DNA of 64,000 nt from Bauldia sp. (lineage in GTDB: Bacteria; Pseudomonadota; Alphaproteobacteria; Rhizobiales; Kaistiaceae), in contig JAHCJZ010000003.1 in assembly GCA_026126025.1 (NCBI GenBank), forward strand, positions 62,001 through 126,000, in the 5' to 3' direction. Each line of letters starts with the position of its first letter. Position 1 is the stretch's first letter. The notes beneath the pieces were generated by a model. That model had not been told where the DNA came from. It saw nothing but the letters and a program-made list of their open reading frames with translations, and made no database searches. The translations under genes and the position numbers were made by a program. Below are positions 53,072-61,588 of the stretch, piece after piece.

Positions 53072-53581
53072 ATGGCGTTGTGGAAGGATGGCGGGTTCGT
53101 CGAGGACCCGTGGCGGCTGGCGGCCGACGATTCGCCGATCGGCGTCGACGAGCCGGTGATCGTCAGCGTCGCGCGCTGGAAGGCGGAGCGCGACACGCTC
53201 GCCGGCCGCAACGCGCCGCTCGGCCTCCTCATCGCACCGGGCGACGAGTGGGAAAGCATCGCCGCGGACCTCTCGCGCTTCGCGGTGATCGCGGTGTCGT
53301 TCCCGAAATTCACCGACGGCCGCGGCTTCTCCTATGCGCGGCTGCTGCGCGACCGCGAGGGCTTCACCGGCGAGGTCCGCGCGGTGGGCGACTTCTATAT
53401 CGACCAGGTGCCGCTGATGCGCCGGGTCGGCATCGACGCGTTCTCGACCGACAACGAGACGGTCATCCGGGCGTTCGAGAATGGCGTGTGGCCCGAGGTC
53501 GCGGAATACCTCCAGCCGATCGGGATCGCCGGCGAAATTCCCGCCGGAACGCGGCCCTGGGCGCGCCGCCCGGCGCGCTGA
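53072..53581 (+). CDS. DUF934 family protein
   Basis: 169 residues: FPKFTDGRGFSYARLLRDREGFTGEVRAVGDFYIDQVPLMRRVGIDAF is the DUF934 core (residues 70-120). The family is linked to sulfite reduction genes in proteobacteria and has been called oxidoreductase-like without proof. Two bases after cysH; last gene of the sulfate operon. C-terminus basic (RPWARRPAR). Confidence 0.92.
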   Translation: MALWKDGGFVEDPWRLAADDSPIGVDEPVIVSVARWKAERDTLAGRNAPLGLLIAPGDEWESIAADLSRFAVIAVSFPKFTDGRGFSYARLLRDREGFTGEVRAVGDFYIDQVPLMRRVGIDAFSTDNETVIRAFENGVWPEVAEYLQPIGIAGEIPAGTRPWARRPAR

Positions 53582-53832
53582 GACCGCCGCGACACGCCTC
53601 CCCTCAATTCGCCGATTCCGTAAATTCCGACCGTTTCGGACGCGATTTCGTCACAGTGGTCGGCGCATTCCTTGCGTGCGCGCCATGCGGCGCCGGTAAC
53701 TACGTACCCACGCAGGAACTTGACCATTCGGTCGAACATTTGTTTTCGGATCGAAGCCGGGCTTAGCCGGCTGACTGTTTCAACCTGTGTCGTCGACTGT
53801 CACCGACGGCGTTTCCCTGGGGGCTGTCACTG

Positions 53833-54288
53833 ATGTTGAAAGCGCTGCGACCCTTTGTGCTGGCGTTGAGCGCCGCTGCTCTGCCGACCGTGCCGGCGAT
53901 GGCCCAGGGGGTCATCCACGACCCCAACGCCATCGCGGGCTGCTACGAGATCACCAGCGGACTGCCGGCGAACTTCACCGCCTCGTTCTGCCTGACCGCG
54001 GACTATTACGGCGAGTTCAACGCGACGAGCCCCGCAGGTGCGTGTGTCCGGCGCATGAGCTGGTCGCCGCGGCCCGACGGCGTGACGCCGGTGGATTGGC
54101 CGGCCGACTTCATCCATCTCAACATCCACTTCCTCGGGCCGGGCTGCCCGGAGGTGGCCGACCAGCTGACGGACGATATCTATTGCGGCGTCGTTTCGTC
54201 GGGACCGAGTGCCGGGGGGCTGAACTGCACGTTCGACGTGGAGCGGGGATTGCCGCTTCGCGAAGTCACCGTCCGCCGCGTGAACTGA
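53833..54288 (+). CDS. Secreted six-cysteine protein, paralogue A
   Basis: 151 residues. Signal peptide to PAMA before QGVIHD. The mature protein has six cysteines (37, 53, 71, 105, 118, 132) in GCYEITSGLPANFTASFCL, ACVRR, GPGCPEV, DIYCG and LNCTF, and ends with GLPLREVTVRRVN. Aligns with the protein at 54379: cysteine spacing 16, 18, 34, 13, 14 versus 16, 18, 24, 13, 10. Three disulfides likely. No known domain; single-copy RBS before the ATG. The 251-base gap upstream shows no gene. Confidence 0.75.
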   Translation: MLKALRPFVLALSAAALPTVPAMAQGVIHDPNAIAGCYEITSGLPANFTASFCLTADYYGEFNATSPAGACVRRMSWSPRPDGVTPVDWPADFIHLNIHFLGPGCPEVADQLTDDIYCGVVSSGPSAGGLNCTFDVERGLPLREVTVRRVN

Positions 54289-54378
54289 GCCGGCTACGCG
54301 TCCGGCCAGGTCAGTTCGCGCGGTAATGCAGCCGGCCGCCGGCCGATCCGGCGATCGCAACCATGGAAGAGACCAGCC

Positions 54379-54828
54379 ATGTTCACCGCATCCAAGACCC
54401 TTCGCGCCCTTTCCGTCGTCATCGGCGCATCGGCCCTGCCGTTCGCCGCGGCTTCGGCCGCGGACACCCCGCTGCCGCCTCCGCCGCCGCCGGTCTACGA
54501 CCTGATCCTCGGCATCCCCGGCTGCTACCAGGTGGTGAGCGGGCTGCCGGACGGGTTCACCATGGCGTTCTGCCTCAACCCAGACCATGACGGGACCTAT
54601 GGCGTGGCGATGCCGGGCTTCCGCTGCGAGAATCGCCTCGACTGGGGCGACCATCATGACGGCAAGGTCCACATCGACTTCCACAGGCTGCGCGCCTGCG
54701 GAAACGCCAACCAGATCATGACCGACGATGCGGAATGCACCATCGGCTCCGGCGGCGCGCTCCATTGCATCCTCGAAGCCGAGCGCGGGATTCCGCCGCG
54801 CCAGATCGTGGCCGTGCGCGCCAACTGA
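54379..54828 (+). CDS. Secreted six-cysteine protein, paralogue B
   Basis: 149 residues. Signal peptide to AASAA before DTPL, then a polyproline stretch PPPPPPP and the paralogous core: GCYQVVSGLPDGFTMAFCL, FRCENRLDWG, LRACGNANQIM, DAECTI, LHCILEAERGIPPRQIVAVRAN (cysteines 49, 65, 83, 107, 120, 130). Same six-cysteine scaffold as the gene 90 bases upstream, so a local duplication. Function unknown. Confidence 0.75.
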   Translation: MFTASKTLRALSVVIGASALPFAAASAADTPLPPPPPPVYDLILGIPGCYQVVSGLPDGFTMAFCLNPDHDGTYGVAMPGFRCENRLDWGDHHDGKVHIDFHRLRACGNANQIMTDDAECTIGSGGALHCILEAERGIPPRQIVAVRAN

Positions 54829-54976
54829 GCCTCGGCAATCAAGCCGGTCCGGCTCGTCGCGGGCCGGCTGAACCTCAGCTGAACGGGGTATTCAGGACCG
54901 GTTCGATGCCGGCCCTATATCCAAGCGGGCAGGTGCGCATTTCCTCCGATGCGCGCGCAATCCAACGGGAGCCCGC

Positions 54977-55561
54977 ATGATGTTCCGCTTTCCCAAGATC
55001 TTCACCCGCGTCGCCCTGGCAGCCAGCGTCGTGCTGGTTCCGCTCGCCGCAGCCAATGCCCAGCCCGGCGACGTGCCCAACAACATCGCGATCCCGGCTC
55101 CGGTGCCCGTTCCGGTGCCGGTCCCGGTGACGACCTTCGCCGGCAGCTGGCAGATCAACCAGCCGATCTACGGCCCCTACTGGGTGAGCTTCCGGCTCAG
55201 CCAGTATGGCGGCGGCTCCTACCAGGTGCAGGGCGGCGGCCTTTACTGCAATGGCGGTCTCACCTGGTACCAGAGCGGCAACCAGGCGGTGATCCAGCTG
55301 CAATACACCAATTGCGGCGGCGGCATCGGCTGGTCGGCCGACAGGATGGTGTGCCAGTTCACCAACACCTACAGCTACCAGCAGCAGTACGACCCGCGGT
55401 TGGGCGCCGGCAATGCCGGGCCGGCCAATATTGCGGTCCCGAACGTCGCCATTCCGGTTCCGACCCCGCCGCCCTCGGCGAACCAGATCCTGTGCACCTA
55501 CCAGCCCGCGGTCGCCGGCTACCAGCCGATCTCGGTTCTCGCCAACCGCACCGCGTACTGA
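54977..55561 (+). CDS. Secreted Pro-rich cysteine protein
   Basis: 194 residues. Signal peptide to AAANA before QPGD, then NNIAIPAPVPVPVPVPV, a compact core with cysteines 91, 113 and 126 (GGGLYCNGG, YTNCGGGIGW, MVCQFTN) and aromatic/Gln-rich strands, a second NIAVPNVAIPVPTPPP segment and a last cysteine (C173). The two similar Pro/Val segments frame the core. No domain recognised. Not obviously homologous to the six-cysteine pair, but in the same run of secreted proteins. RBS GGGAG precedes 54977. Confidence 0.7.
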   Translation: MMFRFPKIFTRVALAASVVLVPLAAANAQPGDVPNNIAIPAPVPVPVPVPVTTFAGSWQINQPIYGPYWVSFRLSQYGGGSYQVQGGGLYCNGGLTWYQSGNQAVIQLQYTNCGGGIGWSADRMVCQFTNTYSYQQQYDPRLGAGNAGPANIAVPNVAIPVPTPPPSANQILCTYQPAVAGYQPISVLANRTAY

Positions 55562-55582
55562 TCAGCGGTCGGCGATCGAAAG

Positions 55583-55611
55583 AACGGCCCGTCACTTTGG
55601 CGGGCCGTTTT
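55583..55611. terminator. Bidirectional intrinsic terminator
   Basis: Nine-bp stem AACGGCCCG against CGGGCCGTT with a 9-base loop and following T residues. It lies between the secreted-protein gene (stop 55561) and the convergent aminopeptidase (stop 55622). Confidence 0.8.
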
Positions 55612-55621
55612 CGTTTGGCGC

Positions 55622-57013
55622 TCAGCGGTAGCGCTCTTTCAGCAGCGCGTAGAGCGCGCGGATCGACTGGGCGTCGCCGCCTTCCGGCCGCGCCGGCCGC
55701 GACGACCGGCTCCAGGCATAGAGATCGACGTGGAGCCAGGGGATGTCCTCGCCCACGAAGCGCTGGAGAAAGAGCGCCGCGGTGATCGATCCGGCGAAGC
55801 CGCCGGTCCCGGCATTGTTGATGTCGGCCACCTTTGATTCCAGCATCGCGGCGTAGGGCGCCCAGAGCGGCAGCCGCCAGGTCGGGTCGCCGAGCGCTGC
55901 GGAGTGACGCGCGAGGTCGGCGGCGAGCGTATCGTCGTCGGTGAACACGGCGGGGATGTCGGGACCAAGCGCGACCCGCGCCGCGCCGGTGAGCGTGGCG
56001 AAGTCGATCATGAGCTCCGGCTTCTCCTCGGACGCCAGCGTCAGTGCGTCGCCGAGGATCAGGCGGCCCTCGGCGTCGGTGTTGCCGATCTCAACCGAGA
56101 CGCCCTTGCGGCTCTCCAGCACGTCGCCCGGGCGGAACGCGGCGCCCGAGACCGCATTCTCGACCGCCGGCACCAGCAGGCGGAGGCGCAGCTTCAGGCC
56201 GGCGCCCATGATCATCGCGGCGAGGGCGAGCGCGTTGGCGGCGCCGCCCATGTCCTTCTTCATCAGGAGCATCGCGTCGGAGGGCTTGAGGTCGAGGCCG
56301 CCGGTGTCGAACACCACGCCCTTGCCGACGAGCGTCACCTTCGGTGCCGCCGGATCGCCCCAGGCGAGGTCGACCAGCCGCGGCGCACGCTCGGGGATCG
56401 CCGCGGCGCCGACGGTGTGGATCATCGGGAGCCCGGCGGTGAGGAGCGCATCGCCGACGGTCTCGGCCACCGTCGCGCCATGGGTCGCGGCGACCTCGCG
56501 GATCGCCGCCGCGAGATCGGCGGGGCCGAGGCGGTTCGACGGGGTGTTGATGAGGTCGCGCGCGAGGGTGACGGCGGCGACGGTGCGGCGGAGCTCGGCG
56601 CCGTCGACCTCGGCGGGAATCTCGAGCGCGGTGTCGCCCTCCTCCGCGGTGCGGTAGCGCGTGTAGCGGTAGCCGCCCAGGGCGAAGGCGAGCGCCGCGA
56701 GGGACGGGTCGGGGAAGCCTCCGGCGAGCCGGTAGGTGCCGGCCGGCAGGGCAGACAGGCGTCCCGCCACGAGCGGATCGGCGTCGGGCGCGCCCTCCTT
56801 GCCGAGCCCGAACAGCACGGCCGAGACAGCGCCCGCCGCGCCGGGCACGAGCAGGGTCGATCCCGCCTTGGCGGTGAAGCCGCTCGCCTCCACCCAGGCG
56901 CGCTGGCCGGCGTCGAGGGCGGCAGCCGCCGCCTCGAGGCCTTCGGTGGTGACGGCGGTGACGGGAATGGCGACGGCCCCGGTTTGCGGGTCGATCAGCA
57001 GGGCTTTCGGCAC
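55622..57013 (-). CDS. Leucyl aminopeptidase family (M17) protein
   Basis: 463 residues. Catalytic M17 domain with LVGKGVVFDTGGLDLKP, MKKDMGGAANALA, and NTDAEGRLILGDAL, carrying the two-metal ligands, plus a divergent N-terminal macro-like domain. Hydrolyses N-terminal residues from peptides in the cytoplasm. It is the leucyl aminopeptidase-like branch, not PepB/PepA proper. Divergent from the Tad TPR gene. Confidence 0.92.
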   Translation of the reverse strand: MPKALLIDPQTGAVAIPVTAVTTEGLEAAAAALDAGQRAWVEASGFTAKAGSTLLVPGAAGAVSAVLFGLGKEGAPDADPLVAGRLSALPAGTYRLAGGFPDPSLAALAFALGGYRYTRYRTAEEGDTALEIPAEVDGAELRRTVAAVTLARDLINTPSNRLGPADLAAAIREVAATHGATVAETVGDALLTAGLPMIHTVGAAAIPERAPRLVDLAWGDPAAPKVTLVGKGVVFDTGGLDLKPSDAMLLMKKDMGGAANALALAAMIMGAGLKLRLRLLVPAVENAVSGAAFRPGDVLESRKGVSVEIGNTDAEGRLILGDALTLASEEKPELMIDFATLTGAARVALGPDIPAVFTDDDTLAADLARHSAALGDPTWRLPLWAPYAAMLESKVADINNAGTGGFAGSITAALFLQRFVGEDIPWLHVDLYAWSRSSRPARPEGGDAQSIRALYALLKERYR

Positions 57014-57096
57014 GCGGCGGAGGCTCCGTTTTGTCGTGGAAAGGGGCCGCGATCATGGCTTTTGCGGCGAAGCCCGGCAAGGCGGGGCGGGCGGTC

Positions 57097-57111
57097 TTAA
57101 CCAAGCATTAG
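57097..57111 (+). promoter_or_regulatory. Candidate CtrA-binding site before the Tad genes
   Basis: TTAA-CCAAGCA-TTAG, one mismatch from the CtrA consensus TTAA-N7-TTAA, 35 bases before the TPR lipoprotein start. CtrA controls pilus genes in alphaproteobacteria such as Caulobacter. A single half-degenerate site, so tentative. Confidence 0.35.
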
Positions 57112-57146
57112 GGTTAACGGATTATTGAGACGCGGAGGCCAGACCA

Positions 57147-57989
57147 ATGGCTGCAGCTCAATTGCCGAGTCCGCCGATGCTTCGTTCCAGCCGCGGCTTT
57201 CAGCCCACCCTCCCCGGCCGGCTCCGGCGCGCGACCATCCTCGTCCCGGTGATTCTGGCGCTCGGCCTCGGTGGCTGCGCCGGGCAGCGGGCGGCGGCGC
57301 CGGACCCGATCCAGACCGGCGCGATCTCGATCGCCGGGATGGGCGAGAGCGAGCTCGGCGCCGCGGCCGCCTATTGGGGCGAGCGCTACGCCGCCAATCC
57401 CGACGACCGCACCGCCGCGCTCAATTACGGCACCATCCTCACCCGCCTGTCGCGGACCGAGCAGGCCGTCGCCGTGCTGCAGCGCGCCGCGCTCAACTTC
57501 CCCGACGACCGCGACGTGATGGCCGCCTACGGCAAGGCGCTCGCCTCGGCGGGCCGCTTCAGCGAGGCGCTGACGATCATCCGCCGCGCCCAGCTCCCCG
57601 ACCGGCCCGACTGGCGGCTCCTCTCCGCGGAGGCCGCGATCCTCGATCAGATCGGGCAGCACGGCCAGGCACGCGCGCTCTACGACCAGGCGCTCGACCT
57701 CGCGCCCAATGAGCCCTCGCTGTGGTCCAATCTCGGCATGTCCTACGCGCTGGCCGGCGATCTGGTGACGGCCGAGCAGAAGCTTCGCCACGCCATCACG
57801 CTGCCCGGCGCCGACAGCCGCGTCCGCCAGAACCTCGCGCTCGTCGTCGGCCTCCAGGGCCGGTTCGACGAGGCCGAGCGGATCGCGCGGCAGGAGCTGT
57901 CGCCCGCCCAGGCCGAGGCCAACGTCGCCTACCTCCGGCAGATGCTGGGCAGCCAGGATTCGTGGAGCGCCCTCGCCAGTGAGGGGTAA
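57147..57989 (+). CDS. tadD: TPR lipoprotein TadD-like, Tad pilus assembly
   Basis: 280 residues. N-terminal helix then lipobox ending LGLGGC, so an outer-membrane lipoprotein. TPR units from about residue 75: NYGTILTRLSRTEQAVAVLQRA, AYGKALASAGRFSEAL, LYDQALDLAPNEPSLWSNLGMSYALAGDLVTAEQKL. TadD-type TPR lipoproteins help assemble the secretin. GCGGAGG 8 bases before ATG 57147 supports this start. It is divergent from the pilus genes to the right (cpaC-tadC), lying on the opposite strand. Confidence 0.83.
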   Translation: MAAAQLPSPPMLRSSRGFQPTLPGRLRRATILVPVILALGLGGCAGQRAAAPDPIQTGAISIAGMGESELGAAAAYWGERYAANPDDRTAALNYGTILTRLSRTEQAVAVLQRAALNFPDDRDVMAAYGKALASAGRFSEALTIIRRAQLPDRPDWRLLSAEAAILDQIGQHGQARALYDQALDLAPNEPSLWSNLGMSYALAGDLVTAEQKLRHAITLPGADSRVRQNLALVVGLQGRFDEAERIARQELSPAQAEANVAYLRQMLGSQDSWSALASEG

Positions 57990-58058
57990 GCTCACGCTCC
58001 CGCGCCGAGGCGCGCCAGCCGATGGTCCGATGTGCTCCAGCCCTCGACGAGGCGGCGC

Positions 58059-59030
58059 CTACAGGAAGCCCTGGTCCATCAGCTCGATGACGGCGGGGCC
58101 GAGGATGACGCCGAACAGCACCGGCAGGAAGAACAGGATCATCGGGACGGTGAGCTTGGGCGGGAGCGCGGCCGCCTTCTTCTCGGCCTCGTTCATGCGG
58201 ATGTCGCGGTTCTCCTGCGCCATCACGCGAAGGGCATGGCCGAGCGGCGTGCCGTAGCGCTCGGCCTGGATCAGCGCCGTCATCACCGCGCGCACGCCTT
58301 CGAGGCCGGTGCGCTGGGCGAGGTTCTCGTAAGCCTGGCGGCGATCCGGGAGGTAGGAGAGCTCGGCGGTCGTCAACATCAGCTCCTCGGCGAGCTCGGA
58401 CGACTGGATGCCGATCTCCTCGGCGACCTTGCGGAACGCCGCCTCGGCGGACATGCCGGATTCAACGCAGATCAGGAGGAGGTCGATGGCATCCGGCCAG
58501 GCGCGCTTGATCGACTGCTGCCGCTTCTGGACGCGGTTGCTGACGTAGAGGTTCGGCGCGTAGAAGCCGACATAGCCGATGAGGATGGCGACGGCGACCT
58601 TGAAGATCAGCGGCTGCTGGAAGTCGCCGAGGACGAACAGGTAGATGACGCCGAAGCCGAACAGGACGAGCGGCAGCACCAGGCGCAGCAGCAGGAAGAT
58701 GAAGAGCGGCGACTGACCGCGGAAGCCTGCCATGCGCAGCCGGTTGATCGTGTTCTCGTCGGCCAGCGCCTTGCGGAGATTGAAGCGGTCGACGACGCGG
58801 CGGACATAGGCCGAGGGCTCGTTGCGGAGGCTCGCGCGCTTCTGCTCGGTCGCAAGGCGCGCGCGCTCGCGGGTGCGGATCTTGTCGCGCTCGATCGCGA
58901 CCGTCTTCATCCGCCGCGACAGCTTGTCGGTCGCCAGCAGCGGCAGCGCCAGGGTGACGATGGTCGCCATGACCGCGACCGCCGCGAGGACCGCGACGAT
59001 GACCGTGGAATCGGTGAGGGTCTCGACCAT
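58059..59030 (-). CDS. tadC: Tad pilus inner-membrane protein TadC
   Basis: 323 residues of the type II secretion GspF domain family: helices near residues 10-30, 105-150 and C-terminal LPPKLTVPMILFFLPVLFGVILGPAVI, with DLLLICVESGMSAEAAFRKVAEE, the F-domain signature. Works with TadB as the assembly platform. Four-base gap from tadB; last gene of the leftward pilus operon. Confidence 0.92.
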   Translation of the reverse strand: MVETLTDSTVIVAVLAAVAVMATIVTLALPLLATDKLSRRMKTVAIERDKIRTRERARLATEQKRASLRNEPSAYVRRVVDRFNLRKALADENTINRLRMAGFRGQSPLFIFLLLRLVLPLVLFGFGVIYLFVLGDFQQPLIFKVAVAILIGYVGFYAPNLYVSNRVQKRQQSIKRAWPDAIDLLLICVESGMSAEAAFRKVAEEIGIQSSELAEELMLTTAELSYLPDRRQAYENLAQRTGLEGVRAVMTALIQAERYGTPLGHALRVMAQENRDIRMNEAEKKAAALPPKLTVPMILFFLPVLFGVILGPAVIELMDQGFL

Positions 59031-59034
59031 CGCG

Positions 59035-60051
59035 CTAGAAGTCGAAGTTGATCATGCGGCGCATGACGTAGACGCCGATGCCCATCCAGATCGCCGAAGC
59101 GCCGAGGATGATGTGGCCGACCGGCTCGGTGAAGAGGCGCATGATATATTCGGGGCTGGTGAGGTAGACGAGGACCATCACCACGATCGGCAGCGAGCCG
59201 ATGATCCAGGCGGAGGCCTTCGCCTCCATGCTCATCGCCCGGATCTTGCCGCGCATCTTGGCGCGTTCGCGCAGCACCTTGGAGAGGTTGCCGAGCACCT
59301 CGGAGAGGTTGCCGCCGGCCTTCTGCTGGATCGCGACGACGATGGCGAAGAAGTTCGCTTCCGGCACCGGCACGCGCTCGGGCAGCTTGGTGACGGCGTC
59401 GGTCACCGACTGGCCGAGCGTCTGGCGTTCGTGGATCAGGCGGAACTCGGTGCGGACCGGCTCCTTCGCCTCGTTGGCGATGATGCGGAGGCAGTCGTTG
59501 AGCGGCAGGCCCGCCTTCACGCCGCGCACGATGATGTCGACCGCGGCCGGGAACTCGTTGAGGAACAGCTTCATGCGGCGCTTGCGCAGCCAGTTCACCA
59601 GCCAGAACGGGAAGCCGAGGGCGCCGGCGACGCCGAACGCAGCGATGGCGTAGATCGGCAGGCCGAGGATCAGATAGCCGACAATGGCGACGACGAGGCC
59701 AACCATGGCGCCGACGAGGAAGAAGGTCTGGCGCGACCAGTCGAGCCCCGCCTGCTCGAGGCGAAGCTCGAGCGGCGGCGAGGAGTGGCGGAGGGCACGC
59801 GCCTTCTCCCGCGCCTCGAGGTCGCGCAGCGAGTCCTGCACGGCCTTGCGGCGGCGCGCCGCCTGGTCGACGCCCTTGGCGCGGTTGACCACGGCCGCCG
59901 AGCGGTCGGCGATTGCCGCCTGGCGCTTCTCGGCCTGGCTGACGCCGCGGATCCGGCCGTAGAACAGCGCGACCGTCAGCCCGCCGACCGCGAGCATCGC
60001 GAGCACCGCCAGCGCGATCACCGTCATCTGCGGCGTCAGGAACTCGGTCAT
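59035..60051 (-). CDS. tadB: Tad pilus inner-membrane protein TadB
   Basis: 338 residues, GspF-domain protein: N-terminal helix (TVIALAVLAMLAVGGLTVALFYG), mid helices, DIIVRGVKAGLPLNDCLRIIANEA and FFAIVVAIQQKAGGNLSEVLGNLSKVLRERAKMRGKIRAMS, then C-terminal helices. Partner of TadC. Its start overlaps the cpaF stop by four bases (ATGA). Confidence 0.93.
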   Translation of the reverse strand: MTEFLTPQMTVIALAVLAMLAVGGLTVALFYGRIRGVSQAEKRQAAIADRSAAVVNRAKGVDQAARRRKAVQDSLRDLEAREKARALRHSSPPLELRLEQAGLDWSRQTFFLVGAMVGLVVAIVGYLILGLPIYAIAAFGVAGALGFPFWLVNWLRKRRMKLFLNEFPAAVDIIVRGVKAGLPLNDCLRIIANEAKEPVRTEFRLIHERQTLGQSVTDAVTKLPERVPVPEANFFAIVVAIQQKAGGNLSEVLGNLSKVLRERAKMRGKIRAMSMEAKASAWIIGSLPIVVMVLVYLTSPEYIMRLFTEPVGHIILGASAIWMGIGVYVMRRMINFDF

Positions 60052-61577
60052 GCGGCGCCGGCGTCGACTTCCGCCGCCTTGTCGAGCGCGTCGGCGAGCC
60101 GGCCCTCGAGGTTGAAGTAGCGGGCGCGGTCCCAGAACGCGGGACGGCCGATGCCGGCCGAGACGTGCCGGCCGAGAATGCGGCCCGAGGAATCCTCGCC
60201 GATGATGTCGTAGCGGAAGAGATCCTGGGTGATGATGACGTCGCCTTCCATGCCGATCACCTCGGTGATCTGCGTGATGCGGCGCGAGCCGTCGCGAAGG
60301 CGCGCGGCATGGACGATGACGTCGATCGAGCCGGAAATCATCTCGCGGATCGTCTTCGACGGCAGCGTGAAGCCGCCCATGGTGATCATCGATTCGATAC
60401 GGGACAGCGCCTCGCGCGGCGAGTTGGCGTGGAGCGTGCCCATCGAGCCGTCATGGCCGGTGTTCATCGCCTGGAGGAGGTCGAACGCCTCCGGTCCGCG
60501 CACCTCGCCGACGACGATCCGCTCGGGCCGCATGCGGAGGCAATTGCGCACTAGGTCGCGCATCGTGATCTCGCCCTCGCCCTCGATGTTGGGCGGGCGG
60601 GTCTCGAGGCGCACGACATGCGGCTGTTGCAGCTGAAGCTCGGCCGCGTCCTCGCAGGTGATGATCCGCTCGTCGTGGCCGATATAGAAGGTGAGGCAGT
60701 TGAGGAGCGTGGTCTTGCCCGAGCCGGTGCCGCCGGAAACCAGCACGTTGCAGCGCGAGCGGGCGATGATCTCCAGGATCGTCGCGCCTTCCTGGGTGAT
60801 CGTGCCGTAGCGGACGAGCTGGTCGAGGGTCAGCTTGTCCTTCTTGAATTTGCGGATGGTGAGCGCCGGACCGTCGATCGCCAGCGGCGGGGCGATGACG
60901 TTGACGCGGCTGCCGTCGGGGAGGCGGGCGTCGCAGATCGGGCTCGCCTCGTCGACGCGGCGGCCGACCTGGCTGACGATGCGCTGGCAGATGTTCATCA
61001 GCTGGGTGTTGTCGCGGAAACGGACACCTGTCTCCTGCACCTTGCCGGCGACCTCGATGTAGGTGGTGCCGGCGCCGTTGACCATGATGTCGGAGATGTC
61101 GTCGCGCGCCAGCAGCGGCTCCAGCGGGCCGAGGCCGAGAACGTCGTTGCAGATGTCCTCCAGCAGGTCTTCCTGCTCGGAGATCGACATCACGATGTTC
61201 TTGAGCGCGATGATGTCGTTGACGATGTCGCGGATTTCCTCGCGCGCCGATTCAAGGTCGAGGCGCGCGAGCTGTGACAGGTCGATGGTGTCGAGGAGCG
61301 CCGAGAACACCGTCGACTTGATGTCGTAATAGTTCTCGGAGCGGCGCACATGGCCGCGGGTCGACTCAGGCGGCGGAGGCGGCGCCGCGCTGGCGACCGG
61401 CTTGCTCTTCTGAGCGGCGGCGGGCGGCGCCTCCGGCCGCGGGTTTTCGGCCGGCGGGGTCGGCCGCGCAGGCGCGGCCGCGCGCTCGGTGGCCGGCGGC
61501 GGAACCGCCGGGCCTTCGGGCCGGCCGACGGGCTTCTGGTCAGGCCCCTCGCCGGGTGTGCCCCGCTTGCCGAACAT
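60048..61577 (-). CDS. cpaF: Tad pilus assembly ATPase CpaF/TadA
   Basis: 509 residues. N-terminal Pro/Ala-rich tail, then the secretion ATPase domain: [18 protein letters not shown] (Walker A), [58 protein letters not shown] (Walker B region) and [18 protein letters not shown]. Powers pilus extension and retraction at the inner membrane. Overlaps tadB; 11 bases after cpaE. Confidence 0.96.
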   Translation of the reverse strand: MFGKRGTPGEGPDQKPVGRPEGPAVPPPATERAAAPARPTPPAENPRPEAPPAAAQKSKPVASAAPPPPPESTRGHVRRSENYYDIKSTVFSALLDTIDLSQLARLDLESAREEIRDIVNDIIALKNIVMSISEQEDLLEDICNDVLGLGPLEPLLARDDISDIMVNGAGTTYIEVAGKVQETGVRFRDNTQLMNICQRIVSQVGRRVDEASPICDARLPDGSRVNVIAPPLAIDGPALTIRKFKKDKLTLDQLVRYGTITQEGATILEIIARSRCNVLVSGGTGSGKTTLLNCLTFYIGHDERIITCEDAAELQLQQPHVVRLETRPPNIEGEGEITMRDLVRNCLRMRPERIVVGEVRGPEAFDLLQAMNTGHDGSMGTLHANSPREALSRIESMITMGGFTLPSKTIREMISGSIDVIVHAARLRDGSRRITQITEVIGMEGDVIITQDLFRYDIIGEDSSGRILGRHVSAGIGRPAFWDRARYFNLEGRLADALDKAAEVDAGAA

Positions 61578-61588
61578 TCAGGCCCCCG

